Below, one piece after another: positions 9,222-17,118 of a DNA stretch of 64,000 bases. Source of the stretch: an uncultured Anaerovibrio sp. (GTDB lineage: Bacteria > Bacillota > Negativicutes > Selenomonadales > Selenomonadaceae); contig CAKPYV010000001.1 in assembly GCA_934203205.1 (NCBI GenBank), positions 165,708 to 229,707 of the forward strand, read 5' to 3'. The number at the start of each line of letters is the position of its first letter. Within the stretch, counting starts at the first letter, position 1. A program made the position numbers and the translations under genes. The notes below the pieces were generated by a model. The model was not told the origin of the DNA. It worked only from the letters and a program-made list of their open reading frames with translations, and searched no databases.

Positions 9222-10100
9222 ATGATTAAAAGTATGACTGGCTTTGGGGCCGGGGATGCCGAAACTGCTGATTTCAAGGTTCATATTGAAGTAAAAGCTG
9301 TAAACCAGCGGTTTTTGGAAACCAATTATCATATGCCATATAGCATGAATATGTTTGAGAATCAGCTTACCAAGAAGATTAAGGAATATGCTTCCAGAGG
9401 CAAGCTGGATATCAACATACGTTTTCAGGATTTGCGGGATAAGGCTATAACCGTAAAGGTTGACAAGGGCTTGGTTGCTGCCTATGGTCAGGCATTGCAG
9501 GAGATTAGCAGTCAGCTGGAGCTGTCTGCCCCAGTAACTGCGGCTCAGATTGCCAGCTATCCTGATGTATTGAAGCTGAATGAGGAAAATGCTGATTTGG
9601 AGGCTGCTCAGCCGGTATTGATGCAGGCTATGGAGCAGGCCTTGGAAAGCTTTGTAGCTATGCGAGAGGCTGAGGGACAGAATATCCAGAGGGATTTGCT
9701 GGCCAGGATCGGCACTTTGGAGAATTTTGTCGGGGAGCTGGAAAAGCTGGCTCCTGAGATTGTAGCTGCTTATCGTCAGCGTTTGGAAAATCTTCTTAGG
9801 GAATATCTGGCTAAGGAGGATATTGAGGAAAGCAGAATTATTCAGGAGGTAGCTCTCTTTACTGACAAGGTGAACTACACTGAGGAAACAGTACGGCTGA
9901 GAAGTCATTTTGATCAGTTCCGCCAGATTATTACTGCTGGTGAGCCAGTAGGCCGGAAGCTGGATTTTTTGATTCAGGAAATGAATCGGGAAATCAATAC
10001 GGTAGCCTCTAAGGCAAATTCTGCCGGGGCAGCACAGTTTGTGGTAGATGTTAAAAGCGAAATTGAGAAAATCAGAGAGCAGATTCAGAATATTGAATAG
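9222..10100 (+). CDS. yicC: YicC/YloC family endoribonuclease
   Basis: Conserved RNA-decay protein. Members start with KSMTGFG, as here (IKSMTGFGAGDAE), and end with a conserved REINTVASKANS ... VKSEIEKIREQIQNIE segment, both present. 292 residues matches the family. Some members have shown endoribonuclease activity; the exact targets in this organism are unknown. It heads a Firmicute-type operon with remA, gmk and rpoZ. Confidence 0.92.
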   Translation: MIKSMTGFGAGDAETADFKVHIEVKAVNQRFLETNYHMPYSMNMFENQLTKKIKEYASRGKLDINIRFQDLRDKAITVKVDKGLVAAYGQALQEISSQLELSAPVTAAQIASYPDVLKLNEENADLEAAQPVLMQAMEQALESFVAMREAEGQNIQRDLLARIGTLENFVGELEKLAPEIVAAYRQRLENLLREYLAKEDIEESRIIQEVALFTDKVNYTEETVRLRSHFDQFRQIITAGEPVGRKLDFLIQEMNREINTVASKANSAGAAQFVVDVKSEIEKIREQIQNIE

Positions 10101-10118
10101 TTGAGGGAGGTTCTGCCA

Positions 10119-10364
10119 ATGGAAATTAAGCTGCTGAATATAGGTTTTGGCAATGTGGTTTCAGCCAATCGCATTGTGGCTATAGTTAGTCCCGAATCCG
10201 CCCCTATCAAGCGTTTGGTGCAGGATGCCAGGGACAGGTGTCAGCTGATTGATGCTACCTATGGCAGACGCACCAGGGCAGTGGTTATTACGGATAGCGG
10301 CTATATTATTCTTTCTGCTGTCCAACCTGATACTATGTCCCATCGTATGACTGAGGAGGCCTGA
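10119..10364 (+). CDS. remA: RemA-like DNA-binding regulator (DUF370)
   Basis: Small basic protein of the DUF370/RemA family, which activates matrix genes in B. subtilis. The 81 residues match the usual 80-90. Conserved elements are LLNIGFGNVVSANRIVAIV, SAPIKRLVQDARDR and the DATYGRRTRAVVITDSG stretch. The ATG at 10119 follows GGGAGG by 8 nt and is preferred over the TTG at 10101 that abuts the yicC stop. What it regulates outside bacilli is unclear. Confidence 0.88.
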   Translation: MEIKLLNIGFGNVVSANRIVAIVSPESAPIKRLVQDARDRCQLIDATYGRRTRAVVITDSGYIILSAVQPDTMSHRMTEEA

Positions 10365-10368
10365 GCGT

Positions 10369-10986
10369 ATGCGTAAAGGATTATTAATATTGATTTCCGG
10401 TCCTTCCGGTACCGGCAAGGGAACTGTTTGTGATTTGCTGCGACAAAAGCATCCAGAGATTTCCTATTCCATATCTGCCACTACCCGTCAGCCAAGACCG
10501 GGAGAGCAGGATGGCGTAAATTATTATTTTTACACCAAGGAAAAATTTCGGGAAATGATTGACCAGGGACAGCTGCTGGAATGGGCAGAGGTTTATGGCA
10601 ATTTTTATGGTACTCCCAAGCAGAAGGTGCTGGATAGATTAGAAGCTGGGGAGGATATTCTGCTGGAGATAGATACCCAGGGTGCCTTGAATGTAATGAA
10701 GGTTATGCCAGATGGATTGTTTATCTTCCTGCTGCCTCCTTCTCTGGAGGAGCTGGCTGCCCGCCTCAAAGGCAGAGGTACCGAAACAGAGGAAAGCCTG
10801 CACCGTCGTTTAGGGGCTGCTGTAGATGAAATCAAGCTGGCCACTAAGTATCGTTATGTGGTAGTAAATGACAAGGTTGAGGATGCTCAGGAAACTATTG
10901 CCAAGATTATTGAGGCAGAGCATCATCGCAGTGATTTGAATGAAAGCCTGCTAGCAAAGCTGCAGGTGTGGAAGGAGAATAAATAA
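10369..10986 (+). CDS. gmk: Guanylate kinase
   Basis: Phosphorylates GMP to GDP with ATP. The P-loop SGPSGTGKGT is at the N terminus, followed by the GMP-binding SATTRQPRPGEQDGVNYYF segment and the lid region RLKGRGTE. 205 residues is standard. The gene starts 4 nt after remA and its last base is the first base of rpoZ (TAATG). Confidence 0.96.
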   Translation: MRKGLLILISGPSGTGKGTVCDLLRQKHPEISYSISATTRQPRPGEQDGVNYYFYTKEKFREMIDQGQLLEWAEVYGNFYGTPKQKVLDRLEAGEDILLEIDTQGALNVMKVMPDGLFIFLLPPSLEELAARLKGRGTETEESLHRRLGAAVDEIKLATKYRYVVVNDKVEDAQETIAKIIEAEHHRSDLNESLLAKLQVWKENK

Positions 10987-11219
10987 TGAGCAAAAACACC
11001 ATTACCAATATTGTAACCCCAAATCTGGATCAGCTGACTCCATTGGTAGACAGCCGCTACACACTGGTAACCTTGGCTGCCAAGAGAGCTCGCGATATTA
11101 TGGATAACAGCCATCCTGTTACTGCGGATAGAACCTCTACCCGTGATGTAACCAACGCTATGGAGGAGATTTACGAGGGCAAAATTACCTACAAGCGTCT
11201 GAATAGCGGTATTAAATAA
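10986..11219 (+). CDS. rpoZ: DNA-directed RNA polymerase omega subunit
   Basis: Small subunit that helps assemble RNA polymerase around beta-prime. 77 residues, with the family core YTLVTLAAKRARDI and the C-terminal KITYKRL. Overlaps gmk by one base, so it is translationally coupled, and sits in the classical gmk-rpoZ-coaBC order. Confidence 0.95.
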   Translation: MSKNTITNIVTPNLDQLTPLVDSRYTLVTLAAKRARDIMDNSHPVTADRTSTRDVTNAMEEIYEGKITYKRLNSGIK

Positions 11220-11234
11220 TCATAGGACAGTGTT

Positions 11235-12494
11235 ATGCTAAAAGATAAAAATATTATTTTGGGTGTAACTGGCGGTATTGCCGCCTACAAATGTGTGGAT
11301 CTGGTTAGCCGTCTGCGGAAGCAGGGGGCTAATGTGCATGTGATTCTCACCAAGGGTGCCCAGAATTTTGTTACGGAAACTGCTATGCGGGAAATCAGCG
11401 GTAATCCTGTTGTAACCTCCATGTGGCAGGAAATACAGCAGTATGATGTGGAGCATATTGCCTTGGCGCAGCTGGCTGATGTGGTGCTGGTGGCTCCGGC
11501 AACAGCTAATGTTATTGCCAAATGTGCCTGTGGCATGGCAGATGATATGTTGACCACCACCTTGCTGGCTACCAAGGCGCCAGTGTTTTTTGCGCCGGCT
11601 ATGAACACCAATATGTATGAAAACTCCATAACCCAGCAGAATCTTCATACTCTGCAGGAAAGGGGCTGTCATATTATAGAACCAGCTGCAGGCCATTTGG
11701 CTTGTGGTACTAGTGGTGTAGGCAGAATGCCTGAGCCACAGGAATTGGTGGAAATATTGGCAGATTTCTTTGCTACAGGTAAGGAACTTGCTGAGCTAGA
11801 TGAGGCCGATTCTCGCCAGCATCTGGCTCAGGGTTTTGACTTTAGCGGTCTAAATGTTCTGGTAACAGCTGCTGGCACTAGAGAGCCAATAGATCCTGTT
11901 AGGTATATTGGCAATCGTTCCAGCGGCAAAATGGGCTATGCCATTGCTGAGGCGGCTAGGGATTTGGGGGCAAATGTAACCCTTATTTCGGGGCCATCTG
12001 CTTTGCCACCTTTGACAGGGGTAAATTTCTTTAAGGTGGAATCTGCTAGAGATATGCGTCATCTGGTACTGGAAAACTTCCCAGAAAGCCAGATTGTGAT
12101 TAAGGCTGCTGCGGTGGCGGATTACCGGGTAAAGAATGTAGCGGATCATAAGATTAAAAAGAATGATGAGGAATTGACTCTGGTTTTGGAGAAGAATCCT
12201 GATATTCTGAAAGAGCTGGGCCAGAAGAAGCAAAAGGGCCAGGTATTGGTGGGCTTTGCCGCGGAAACTCAGAATCTGATTCAGTATGCCCAAAGCAAGC
12301 TGGAAAAGAAAAATCTGGATATGATTGTGGCTAATGATGTATCCAAGCCTCAGGCAGGCTTTAATGTGGATACTAATCTTATCAAGCTTTTGAAGCGGGA
12401 TGGCTCCATTGAGGAGCTGCCTTTGATGAGCAAGAAGGATTTAGCTTATATTATTCTAAACCATGTTATGAAAATCTATCAGCAGCATAATTAA
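11235..12494 (+). CDS. coaBC: Bifunctional phosphopantothenoylcysteine decarboxylase / phosphopantothenate-cysteine ligase
   Basis: Two consecutive steps of coenzyme A synthesis. The N-terminal CoaC flavoprotein half (about residues 1-190) has LGVTGGIAAYKC, the DVEHIAL histidine region and the PAMNTNMY substrate clamp. The C-terminal CoaB half has VTAAGTREPIDPVRYIGN and the KIKKND and GFAAET motifs. 419 residues is typical. Starts 15 nt after rpoZ and is followed by a strong terminator at 12511. Confidence 0.95.
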   Translation: MLKDKNIILGVTGGIAAYKCVDLVSRLRKQGANVHVILTKGAQNFVTETAMREISGNPVVTSMWQEIQQYDVEHIALAQLADVVLVAPATANVIAKCACGMADDMLTTTLLATKAPVFFAPAMNTNMYENSITQQNLHTLQERGCHIIEPAAGHLACGTSGVGRMPEPQELVEILADFFATGKELAELDEADSRQHLAQGFDFSGLNVLVTAAGTREPIDPVRYIGNRSSGKMGYAIAEAARDLGANVTLISGPSALPPLTGVNFFKVESARDMRHLVLENFPESQIVIKAAAVADYRVKNVADHKIKKNDEELTLVLEKNPDILKELGQKKQKGQVLVGFAAETQNLIQYAQSKLEKKNLDMIVANDVSKPQAGFNVDTNLIKLLKRDGSIEELPLMSKKDLAYIILNHVMKIYQQHN

Positions 12495-12510
12495 AATATA
12501 GTTAAGTGGC

Positions 12511-12548
12511 AATCAGCAAGGACAGAATAATGCTCTTGCTGATTTTTC
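12511..12548 (+). terminator. Terminator after coaBC
   Basis: Perfect 10-bp stem AATCAGCAAG / CTTGCTGATT with a 14-nt loop, then TTTCCTTA. Confidence 0.8.
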
Positions 12549-12568
12549 CTTAAAATGTATAAATGTCC

Positions 12569-12597
12569 TTGACCAATAGATATTTTTGCCGTATAAT
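12569..12597 (+). promoter_or_regulatory. Promoter of the glycine riboswitch-agcS transcript
   Basis: TTGACC, 17-bp spacer, TATAAT. Transcription would start about 50 nt before the riboswitch core. Confidence 0.65.
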
Positions 12598-12647
12598 GAC
12601 ATTGCTGACATTTTCTAGGAAGCCATTAGGATTTATCCAAAGACTGA

Positions 12648-12790
12648 TGGTGGAGGAATCTCTGGAGAATCCCATAGGCTTGCAGACAGGCAAAACCTGC
12701 AACAGAATGGGTACCGAAGGTGCAAGATTGTGTGATGGTGCTGTGCCGTAACCTTTCGAATCTCTCAGGTAAAAAGACGGAGCTAATGGT
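12648..12790 (+). ncRNA. Glycine riboswitch (single visible aptamer)
   Basis: The conserved pieces of the glycine aptamer are present in order: CTCTGGAGA (12660-12668), the TACCGAAGGTGCAA core (12712-12725) and TCTCTCAGGTAAAAAGACGG (12761-12780). Glycine binding normally stabilises this fold. An intrinsic terminator lies 50 nt downstream, before a symporter of the Ala/Gly family. I see one full aptamer, not the usual tandem pair. Confidence 0.88.
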
Positions 12791-12838
12791 GATGCGATGA
12801 TTTATTTACATTGTGTGGCTTTTGGTCCTGTACTCCAG

Positions 12839-12875
12839 GGTGCTTTCCATGTATGTGGAAGCACCTATTTTTGTG
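12839..12875 (+). terminator. Riboswitch-controlled terminator
   Basis: GGTGCTTTCCA / TGGAAGCACC with one bulged T, followed by TATTTTTG. It sits between the glycine aptamer and the ribosome site of agcS, so it is the likely expression platform. Confidence 0.7.
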
Positions 12876-12912
12876 CAATTATTTTTATGCTAAATGGAGG
12901 TAGGTTATTTTG

Positions 12913-14280
12913 ATGTTTAATGATTTGTTGCCAGTGGTGCAGACAATTAATGCCTGTTTGTCTGACTACATTTTGGTATTTCTGTTGATGGGTGTAGGTC
13001 TTTTCTACAGTATCCGTACCAGATTTGTCCAGATTCGCTGCTTTGGTGAAGGACTGCGGAGAGTATTTGGTAATTTTTCCATTAACGGTAAGGCCAAGGA
13101 GGGCCAGATGAGTTCCTTCCAGGCTTTGGCTACTGCTATTGCTGCTCAGGTTGGTACTGGTAATATCGTAGGTGCCTGTGGTGCAATTTTGACAGGTGGT
13201 CCTGGTGCTATTTTCTGGATGTGGATTATTGCTTTCTTTGGTATGGCTACCATTTACGCCGAGGCTGTACTGGCTCAGGTTACACGGGTTAAGCAGCCTA
13301 ATGGAACCTATCATGGCGGCCCTGTTTACTATATTCACAAGGCTTTCCCTGGTACCCTGGGCCGCGTGCTGGCAGTATTCTTTGCGGTAGCTATTACCTT
13401 GGCTCTGGGCTTTATGGGTTGTATGGTACAGTCCAATTCCATTGGTGAAACCAGCTCCCTGGCTTTTGGTGTTCCTGCTTGGGGCGTAGGTCTTGTGATT
13501 GCAACATTGTCCGGTTTTGTTTTCCTGGGTGGCGTAAAGCGTATTGCAGCTATTACTGAGAAGCTGGTACCTTTGATGGCGCTTATCTATATTGCTGGTT
13601 CCTTGACGATGCTTCTCATGAATGTGGAGCATCTTGTTGAAGCTTTTGGTATGATTTTCTATTATGCCTTTAATCCAGAGGCAATTATCGGCGGCAGCTG
13701 GGGTGCAGCTTTGAAAACTGCTATTAGCCAGGGTGCTAAGCGAGGCCTGTTCTCCAATGAGGCAGGTATGGGTTCCACTCCTCATGCTCACGCTTTGGCT
13801 CATGTAAAGCAGCCTCATGATCAGGGCGTTATTGCTATGGTAGGCGTATTCATTGATACTTTCGTAGTTCTTACTTTGACTGCCTTGGTTGTTATTTCTG
13901 GCTTGTACACCGAGGGTGGCGTACTGGCTTCCGGTGCTGCTGAGGGTGTTAGCAAGACTAATATGGCTCAGTTAGCCTTTACAACTGTTTTTGGTCATGG
14001 CGTAGCCAGTGTTTTCGTAGCAGTTAGCTTGTTGTTCTTTGCCTTTTCCACTATTCTCAGCTGGAATCTCTTTGCCAAGATTAATGTGACCTATCTCTTT
14101 GGTGCCAAGGCTGCTAAGGTATTCTCCTGCATGGCTGTAGTATTTGTATTCCTTGGTTCCTGCCTTTCCAATGATTTGGTATGGGAGCTGGCAGATATGT
14201 TCAACAATCTCATGGTAATACCAAATGCTTTGGCTCTCTTTGCTCTTAGTGCGGTAGTTGTGAAAGAGCTGAAGGGCTGA
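12913..14280 (+). CDS. agcS: Sodium:alanine/glycine symporter (AgcS family)
   Basis: Inner-membrane Na+-coupled carrier for alanine or glycine. About 455 residues with the family hallmarks FLLMGVGLFYSIRTRFVQIR, ATAIAAQVGTGNIVGA (Na+ site region), GPGAIFWMW and AKRGLFSNEAGMGSTPHAHA. About ten hydrophobic segments are visible. The glycine riboswitch directly upstream argues that glycine is the physiological substrate or inducer. A TTG at 12910 sits 9 nt after GGAGG and the ATG at 12913 sits 12 nt after; either could initiate. Confidence 0.92.
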   Translation: MFNDLLPVVQTINACLSDYILVFLLMGVGLFYSIRTRFVQIRCFGEGLRRVFGNFSINGKAKEGQMSSFQALATAIAAQVGTGNIVGACGAILTGGPGAIFWMWIIAFFGMATIYAEAVLAQVTRVKQPNGTYHGGPVYYIHKAFPGTLGRVLAVFFAVAITLALGFMGCMVQSNSIGETSSLAFGVPAWGVGLVIATLSGFVFLGGVKRIAAITEKLVPLMALIYIAGSLTMLLMNVEHLVEAFGMIFYYAFNPEAIIGGSWGAALKTAISQGAKRGLFSNEAGMGSTPHAHALAHVKQPHDQGVIAMVGVFIDTFVVLTLTALVVISGLYTEGGVLASGAAEGVSKTNMAQLAFTTVFGHGVASVFVAVSLLFFAFSTILSWNLFAKINVTYLFGAKAAKVFSCMAVVFVFLGSCLSNDLVWELADMFNNLMVIPNALALFALSAVVVKELKG

Positions 14281-14324
14281 TAGTTATATAATTTTATAAC
14301 ACATTGGGGTTTAATGAAATTTGG

Positions 14325-14360
14325 TCGACAGAGATAGAAATGTCTCTGTCGAATTTTTTT
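14325..14360 (+). terminator. Terminator after agcS
   Basis: 10-bp stem TCGACAGAGA / TCTCTGTCGA with an 8-nt loop, followed by AATTTTTTT. Confidence 0.85.
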
Positions 14361-14390
14361 GTGAACAAGGCAGCATTTTGTAAACTGTTC

Positions 14391-14419
14391 TTGTAGCAAA
14401 AGTTCCAATATGATATTAT
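14391..14419 (+). promoter_or_regulatory. Promoter of truB
   Basis: TTGTAG, 17-bp spacer, TATTAT preceded by TGA (extended -10). 56 bp before the truB start. Confidence 0.5.
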
Positions 14420-14475
14420 AGAAACAGCGTAAATTATTGGGATTTATGAAACCGTGTGAAAAGGAGGGTTGCCAG

Positions 14476-15360
14476 GTGGATGGATTTATTAATCTGTTGA
14501 AACCACCAGGAATGACCTCTCATGATGCTGTAGGATATGTGCGGAGACAGCTGGGAGAGAAAAAAATTGGACATGCAGGTACTCTTGATCCAGGTGCGGC
14601 AGGAGTATTGCCAATTGCCGTAGGCAAGGCCACTAGGCTGATCGAGTATTTGGACGGAGTGGAGAAGGCCTATAGGGCAGAGCTTTTATTTGGTTATGCT
14701 ACGGACAGCGGTGATGATAGTGGCCAGGTGCTGGAACAGGTAGACGATTTTGTGATGCCTACCAAGGAAAAGCTTTTGGAGGCTTTTCAGCATTTTACTG
14801 GCAGTATTACGCAGATACCGCCGGCCCATTCTGCTATTAAGATAAATGGACGACGGGCCTGCGATTTGCTGCGGGAGGGCCAGAAGGTAGATATTCCAGC
14901 CAGACAGGTACAGATTCATGGCATCAAATTAATGCATATAGGCCAGCGCCATATTGTTTTTGATGTGGAGTGTTCCAAGGGTACATATATCCGCAGTCTT
15001 TGTGCTGATTTGGGCAGTTGGCTGGGGATACCTGCCACCATGTCTTTTTTGGTGCGCCGTGGTGTAGGTAAATTTGCTTTGGAGGATACTGTTTCCGTAG
15101 AGGAGCTGGCAGAGTTGAAGGCTAAGGCTTTGCTGCCTATGGATGGGTATTTGGAGCATATTATGGCCTATGATTTGCCAGAGGACAGATTAAAGGCTTT
15201 TACTAATGGCTTATTGACACATGACAGGCAATTTATAGCGCGTTATCAGGCGACGGAGAATGTACCCCTTCGGGTATATTGCCAGGATAATTTTGTGGGC
15301 ATGGGGCATTTTGATGTGTCTCAGCAGGCTATTTTGCCTGATAAGGTGATTATTCGCTAA
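14476..15360 (+). CDS. truB: tRNA pseudouridine(55) synthase
   Basis: Makes pseudouridine 55 in the T loop of tRNAs. The catalytic aspartate lies in HAGTLDPGAAGVLPI. KAYRAELLFGYATDSGD and the C-terminal PUA-like region are also present. The start is GTG at 14476, 8 nt after AAGGAGGG, giving the usual N terminus DGFINLLKPPGMTSHD; the upstream TTG frame would add an unconserved 13 residues. It is not next to the usual nusA-infB-rbfA group, and has its own promoter. Confidence 0.93.
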   Translation: MDGFINLLKPPGMTSHDAVGYVRRQLGEKKIGHAGTLDPGAAGVLPIAVGKATRLIEYLDGVEKAYRAELLFGYATDSGDDSGQVLEQVDDFVMPTKEKLLEAFQHFTGSITQIPPAHSAIKINGRRACDLLREGQKVDIPARQVQIHGIKLMHIGQRHIVFDVECSKGTYIRSLCADLGSWLGIPATMSFLVRRGVGKFALEDTVSVEELAELKAKALLPMDGYLEHIMAYDLPEDRLKAFTNGLLTHDRQFIARYQATENVPLRVYCQDNFVGMGHFDVSQQAILPDKVIIR

Positions 15361-15364
15361 TTGG

Positions 15365-15394
15365 TTGCTTTTGTTATTTTATTTTTGCTATAAT
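15365..15394 (+). promoter_or_regulatory. Promoter of the TSUP gene
   Basis: TTGCTT, 18-bp spacer, TATAAT preceded by TGC (extended -10), right after the truB stop. Confidence 0.6.
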
Positions 15395-15421
15395 ATAGCC
15401 AAAAGAGGAGTTTTTGTATAC

Positions 15422-16177
15422 ATGGACATGGAAATGTACATTTTTGTTGCCGTAACAGGCTTTGTGGCAGCTTTTATTGATGCAGCTGCCGGCGGTGGCG
15501 GTATGATATCTCTGCCAGCCTTGATGCTGACGGGTATATCACCTCATCAAGCTTTGGGGACCAACAAGATGGCTGCTGTTATGGGGGCCTGCACCAGCTT
15601 TATTACCTTTGTGCGTTCAGGCAAGATGGATGTACAGCTTATTAAGAAGCTGTTTCCTCTTTCCTTAATCGGTTCTGTGCTGGGCGTGTTGGCCGTAAAG
15701 CAAGTGCCTTCGGAGTTTCTTCGCCCATTGATTGTAGTCTTGCTAATAGTGGTGGTGCTTTATAGTATTCTGAAGAAGGATTGGGACAAGGATACCCAGC
15801 CTGGCAAGCTGACTGGCAAAATGTTGGCTTTAAGCATGGTAGCTGCCCTGGCTATGGGCTTTTATGATGGCTTTTTTGGGCCAGGTACTGGTTCTTTATT
15901 GTTGTTTATCTTCTTGATGCTGGGCTTTGATTTTATCAGTGCTACAGCCAATACCAAGGCCTTGAACTTTGCCAGCAATCTTTCGGCTACTATTTTCTTT
16001 GGCTTGTCCGGAGATATTAATTTTGAAATGGGTATTTTCATGGGTATAACCATGATTTTTGGTGCCTACTGTGGTGCCAGATTTGCCATTACCAAGGGTG
16101 TAACCTATGTACGGCCTATGTTTATAGTGGTTACTACTCTCTTAATCGGCAAACAGCTGTTGAGCCTTATAGGTTAA
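15422..16177 (+). CDS. TauE/SafE (TSUP) family sulfite/anion exporter
   Basis: Membrane permease of the TSUP family, often exporting sulfite or sulfonates. 251 residues and about eight hydrophobic segments. Family features are AAFIDAAAGGGGMISLPALM, LGTNKMAAVMGA, and the repeat copy GFYDGFFGPGTGSLL followed by ANTKALNFASN. The ATG at 15422 has AGAGGAG 11 nt upstream. Substrate cannot be inferred from sequence. Confidence 0.88.
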   Translation: MDMEMYIFVAVTGFVAAFIDAAAGGGGMISLPALMLTGISPHQALGTNKMAAVMGACTSFITFVRSGKMDVQLIKKLFPLSLIGSVLGVLAVKQVPSEFLRPLIVVLLIVVVLYSILKKDWDKDTQPGKLTGKMLALSMVAALAMGFYDGFFGPGTGSLLLFIFLMLGFDFISATANTKALNFASNLSATIFFGLSGDINFEMGIFMGITMIFGAYCGARFAITKGVTYVRPMFIVVTTLLIGKQLLSLIG

Positions 16178-16219
16178 GTTTGAAGGACAGCATATTATAT
16201 TGAGGGGCGTGAGATCAGA

Positions 16220-17050
16220 TTGGAAGATAAATTGAAATTGTATGGGTTTAACAACCTGACCAAATCCCTTAGCTTTAATATCTATGATATTTGCTACGCT
16301 AAGACATCCCGTGAACAGCAGGATTATATAAAATATATTGATGCACAATATAATTCAGAGCGCTTGACCAAAATTCTTTACCGGGTAACGGAAATGATAG
16401 GGGCCAAGGTTCTTAGTGTGTCCAAACAGGATTATGATCCCCAGGGTGCTAGTGTAACCTTTCTCATAGCCGAGGAGGCAGCTGTTACCTCTGGTAAGAA
16501 AAAGCCTTTAAACTGTGCAGAGGTACTGCAGGAAGGCCAGATTGTTCCAGATGTATTGCAAAGCGACACGGTGGTGGCTCATTTGGACAAGAGTCATGTT
16601 ACAGTTCATACATATCCGGAGTTTCATCCAGAGACCAGTATTGCTACCTTTAGAGTGGATATTGATGTAGCTACCTGTGGAGAGATTACTCCGCTAAAAA
16701 CTTTGGACTACCTTATTGGCATGTTTGATTCAGATATTATTACTATGGACTATCGGGTGCGGGGCTTTACCAGAAATATGGCTGGTCGCAAGCTGTTTAT
16801 GGACCATAAGATTACTTCTATCCAGAATTTTATTAAGAAGGAAACTTTGGATAAATATGATGCTGTGGATATCAATATCTATCAGGCTAATCTATTTCAT
16901 ACCAAGATGCTGATTAAGGAGCTGGACCTGAAAAATTATTTGTTTAATACGGATATATACGAGATTCCTCCCAAGACAAGATTGGATATTCATAACAGCC
17001 TGCGTCGGGAAATGATTGAAATCTACAGTGGTAGTAATATATTCAGCTAA
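16220..17050 (+). CDS. speD: S-adenosylmethionine decarboxylase proenzyme (E. coli type)
   Basis: Pyruvoyl enzyme that decarboxylates SAM to provide the aminopropyl donor for spermidine. 276 residues; the sequence follows the long E. coli-type (class 1A) enzyme: YGFNNLTKSLSFNIYDICYA near the N terminus and the self-cleavage site LDKSHVTVHTYPE, where Ser125 becomes the pyruvoyl group. STATCG-type (ATCGEI) and YRVRGFTRN segments follow. The start is TTG at 16220. First gene of the polyamine block, separated from speA by a short terminator. Confidence 0.93.
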   Translation: MEDKLKLYGFNNLTKSLSFNIYDICYAKTSREQQDYIKYIDAQYNSERLTKILYRVTEMIGAKVLSVSKQDYDPQGASVTFLIAEEAAVTSGKKKPLNCAEVLQEGQIVPDVLQSDTVVAHLDKSHVTVHTYPEFHPETSIATFRVDIDVATCGEITPLKTLDYLIGMFDSDIITMDYRVRGFTRNMAGRKLFMDHKITSIQNFIKKETLDKYDAVDINIYQANLFHTKMLIKELDLKNYLFNTDIYEIPPKTRLDIHNSLRREMIEIYSGSNIFS

Positions 17051-17080
17051 GATTCTGTTTTAGGGGCAGAATCGTTTTTT
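17051..17080 (+). terminator. Terminator between speD and speA
   Basis: GATTCTG / CAGAATC, 7-bp stem, 9-nt loop, followed by GTTTTTT. Starts right at the speD stop. Confidence 0.65.
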
Positions 17081-17118
17081 GCTGGAATTTGTTATGCTAT
17101 ACAGGGGGAATACAAAAA

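Noticed and set aside
12865..13818. 317-residue minus-strand ORF
   Set aside because: Antisense to agcS and the riboswitch terminator; no protein-like features.
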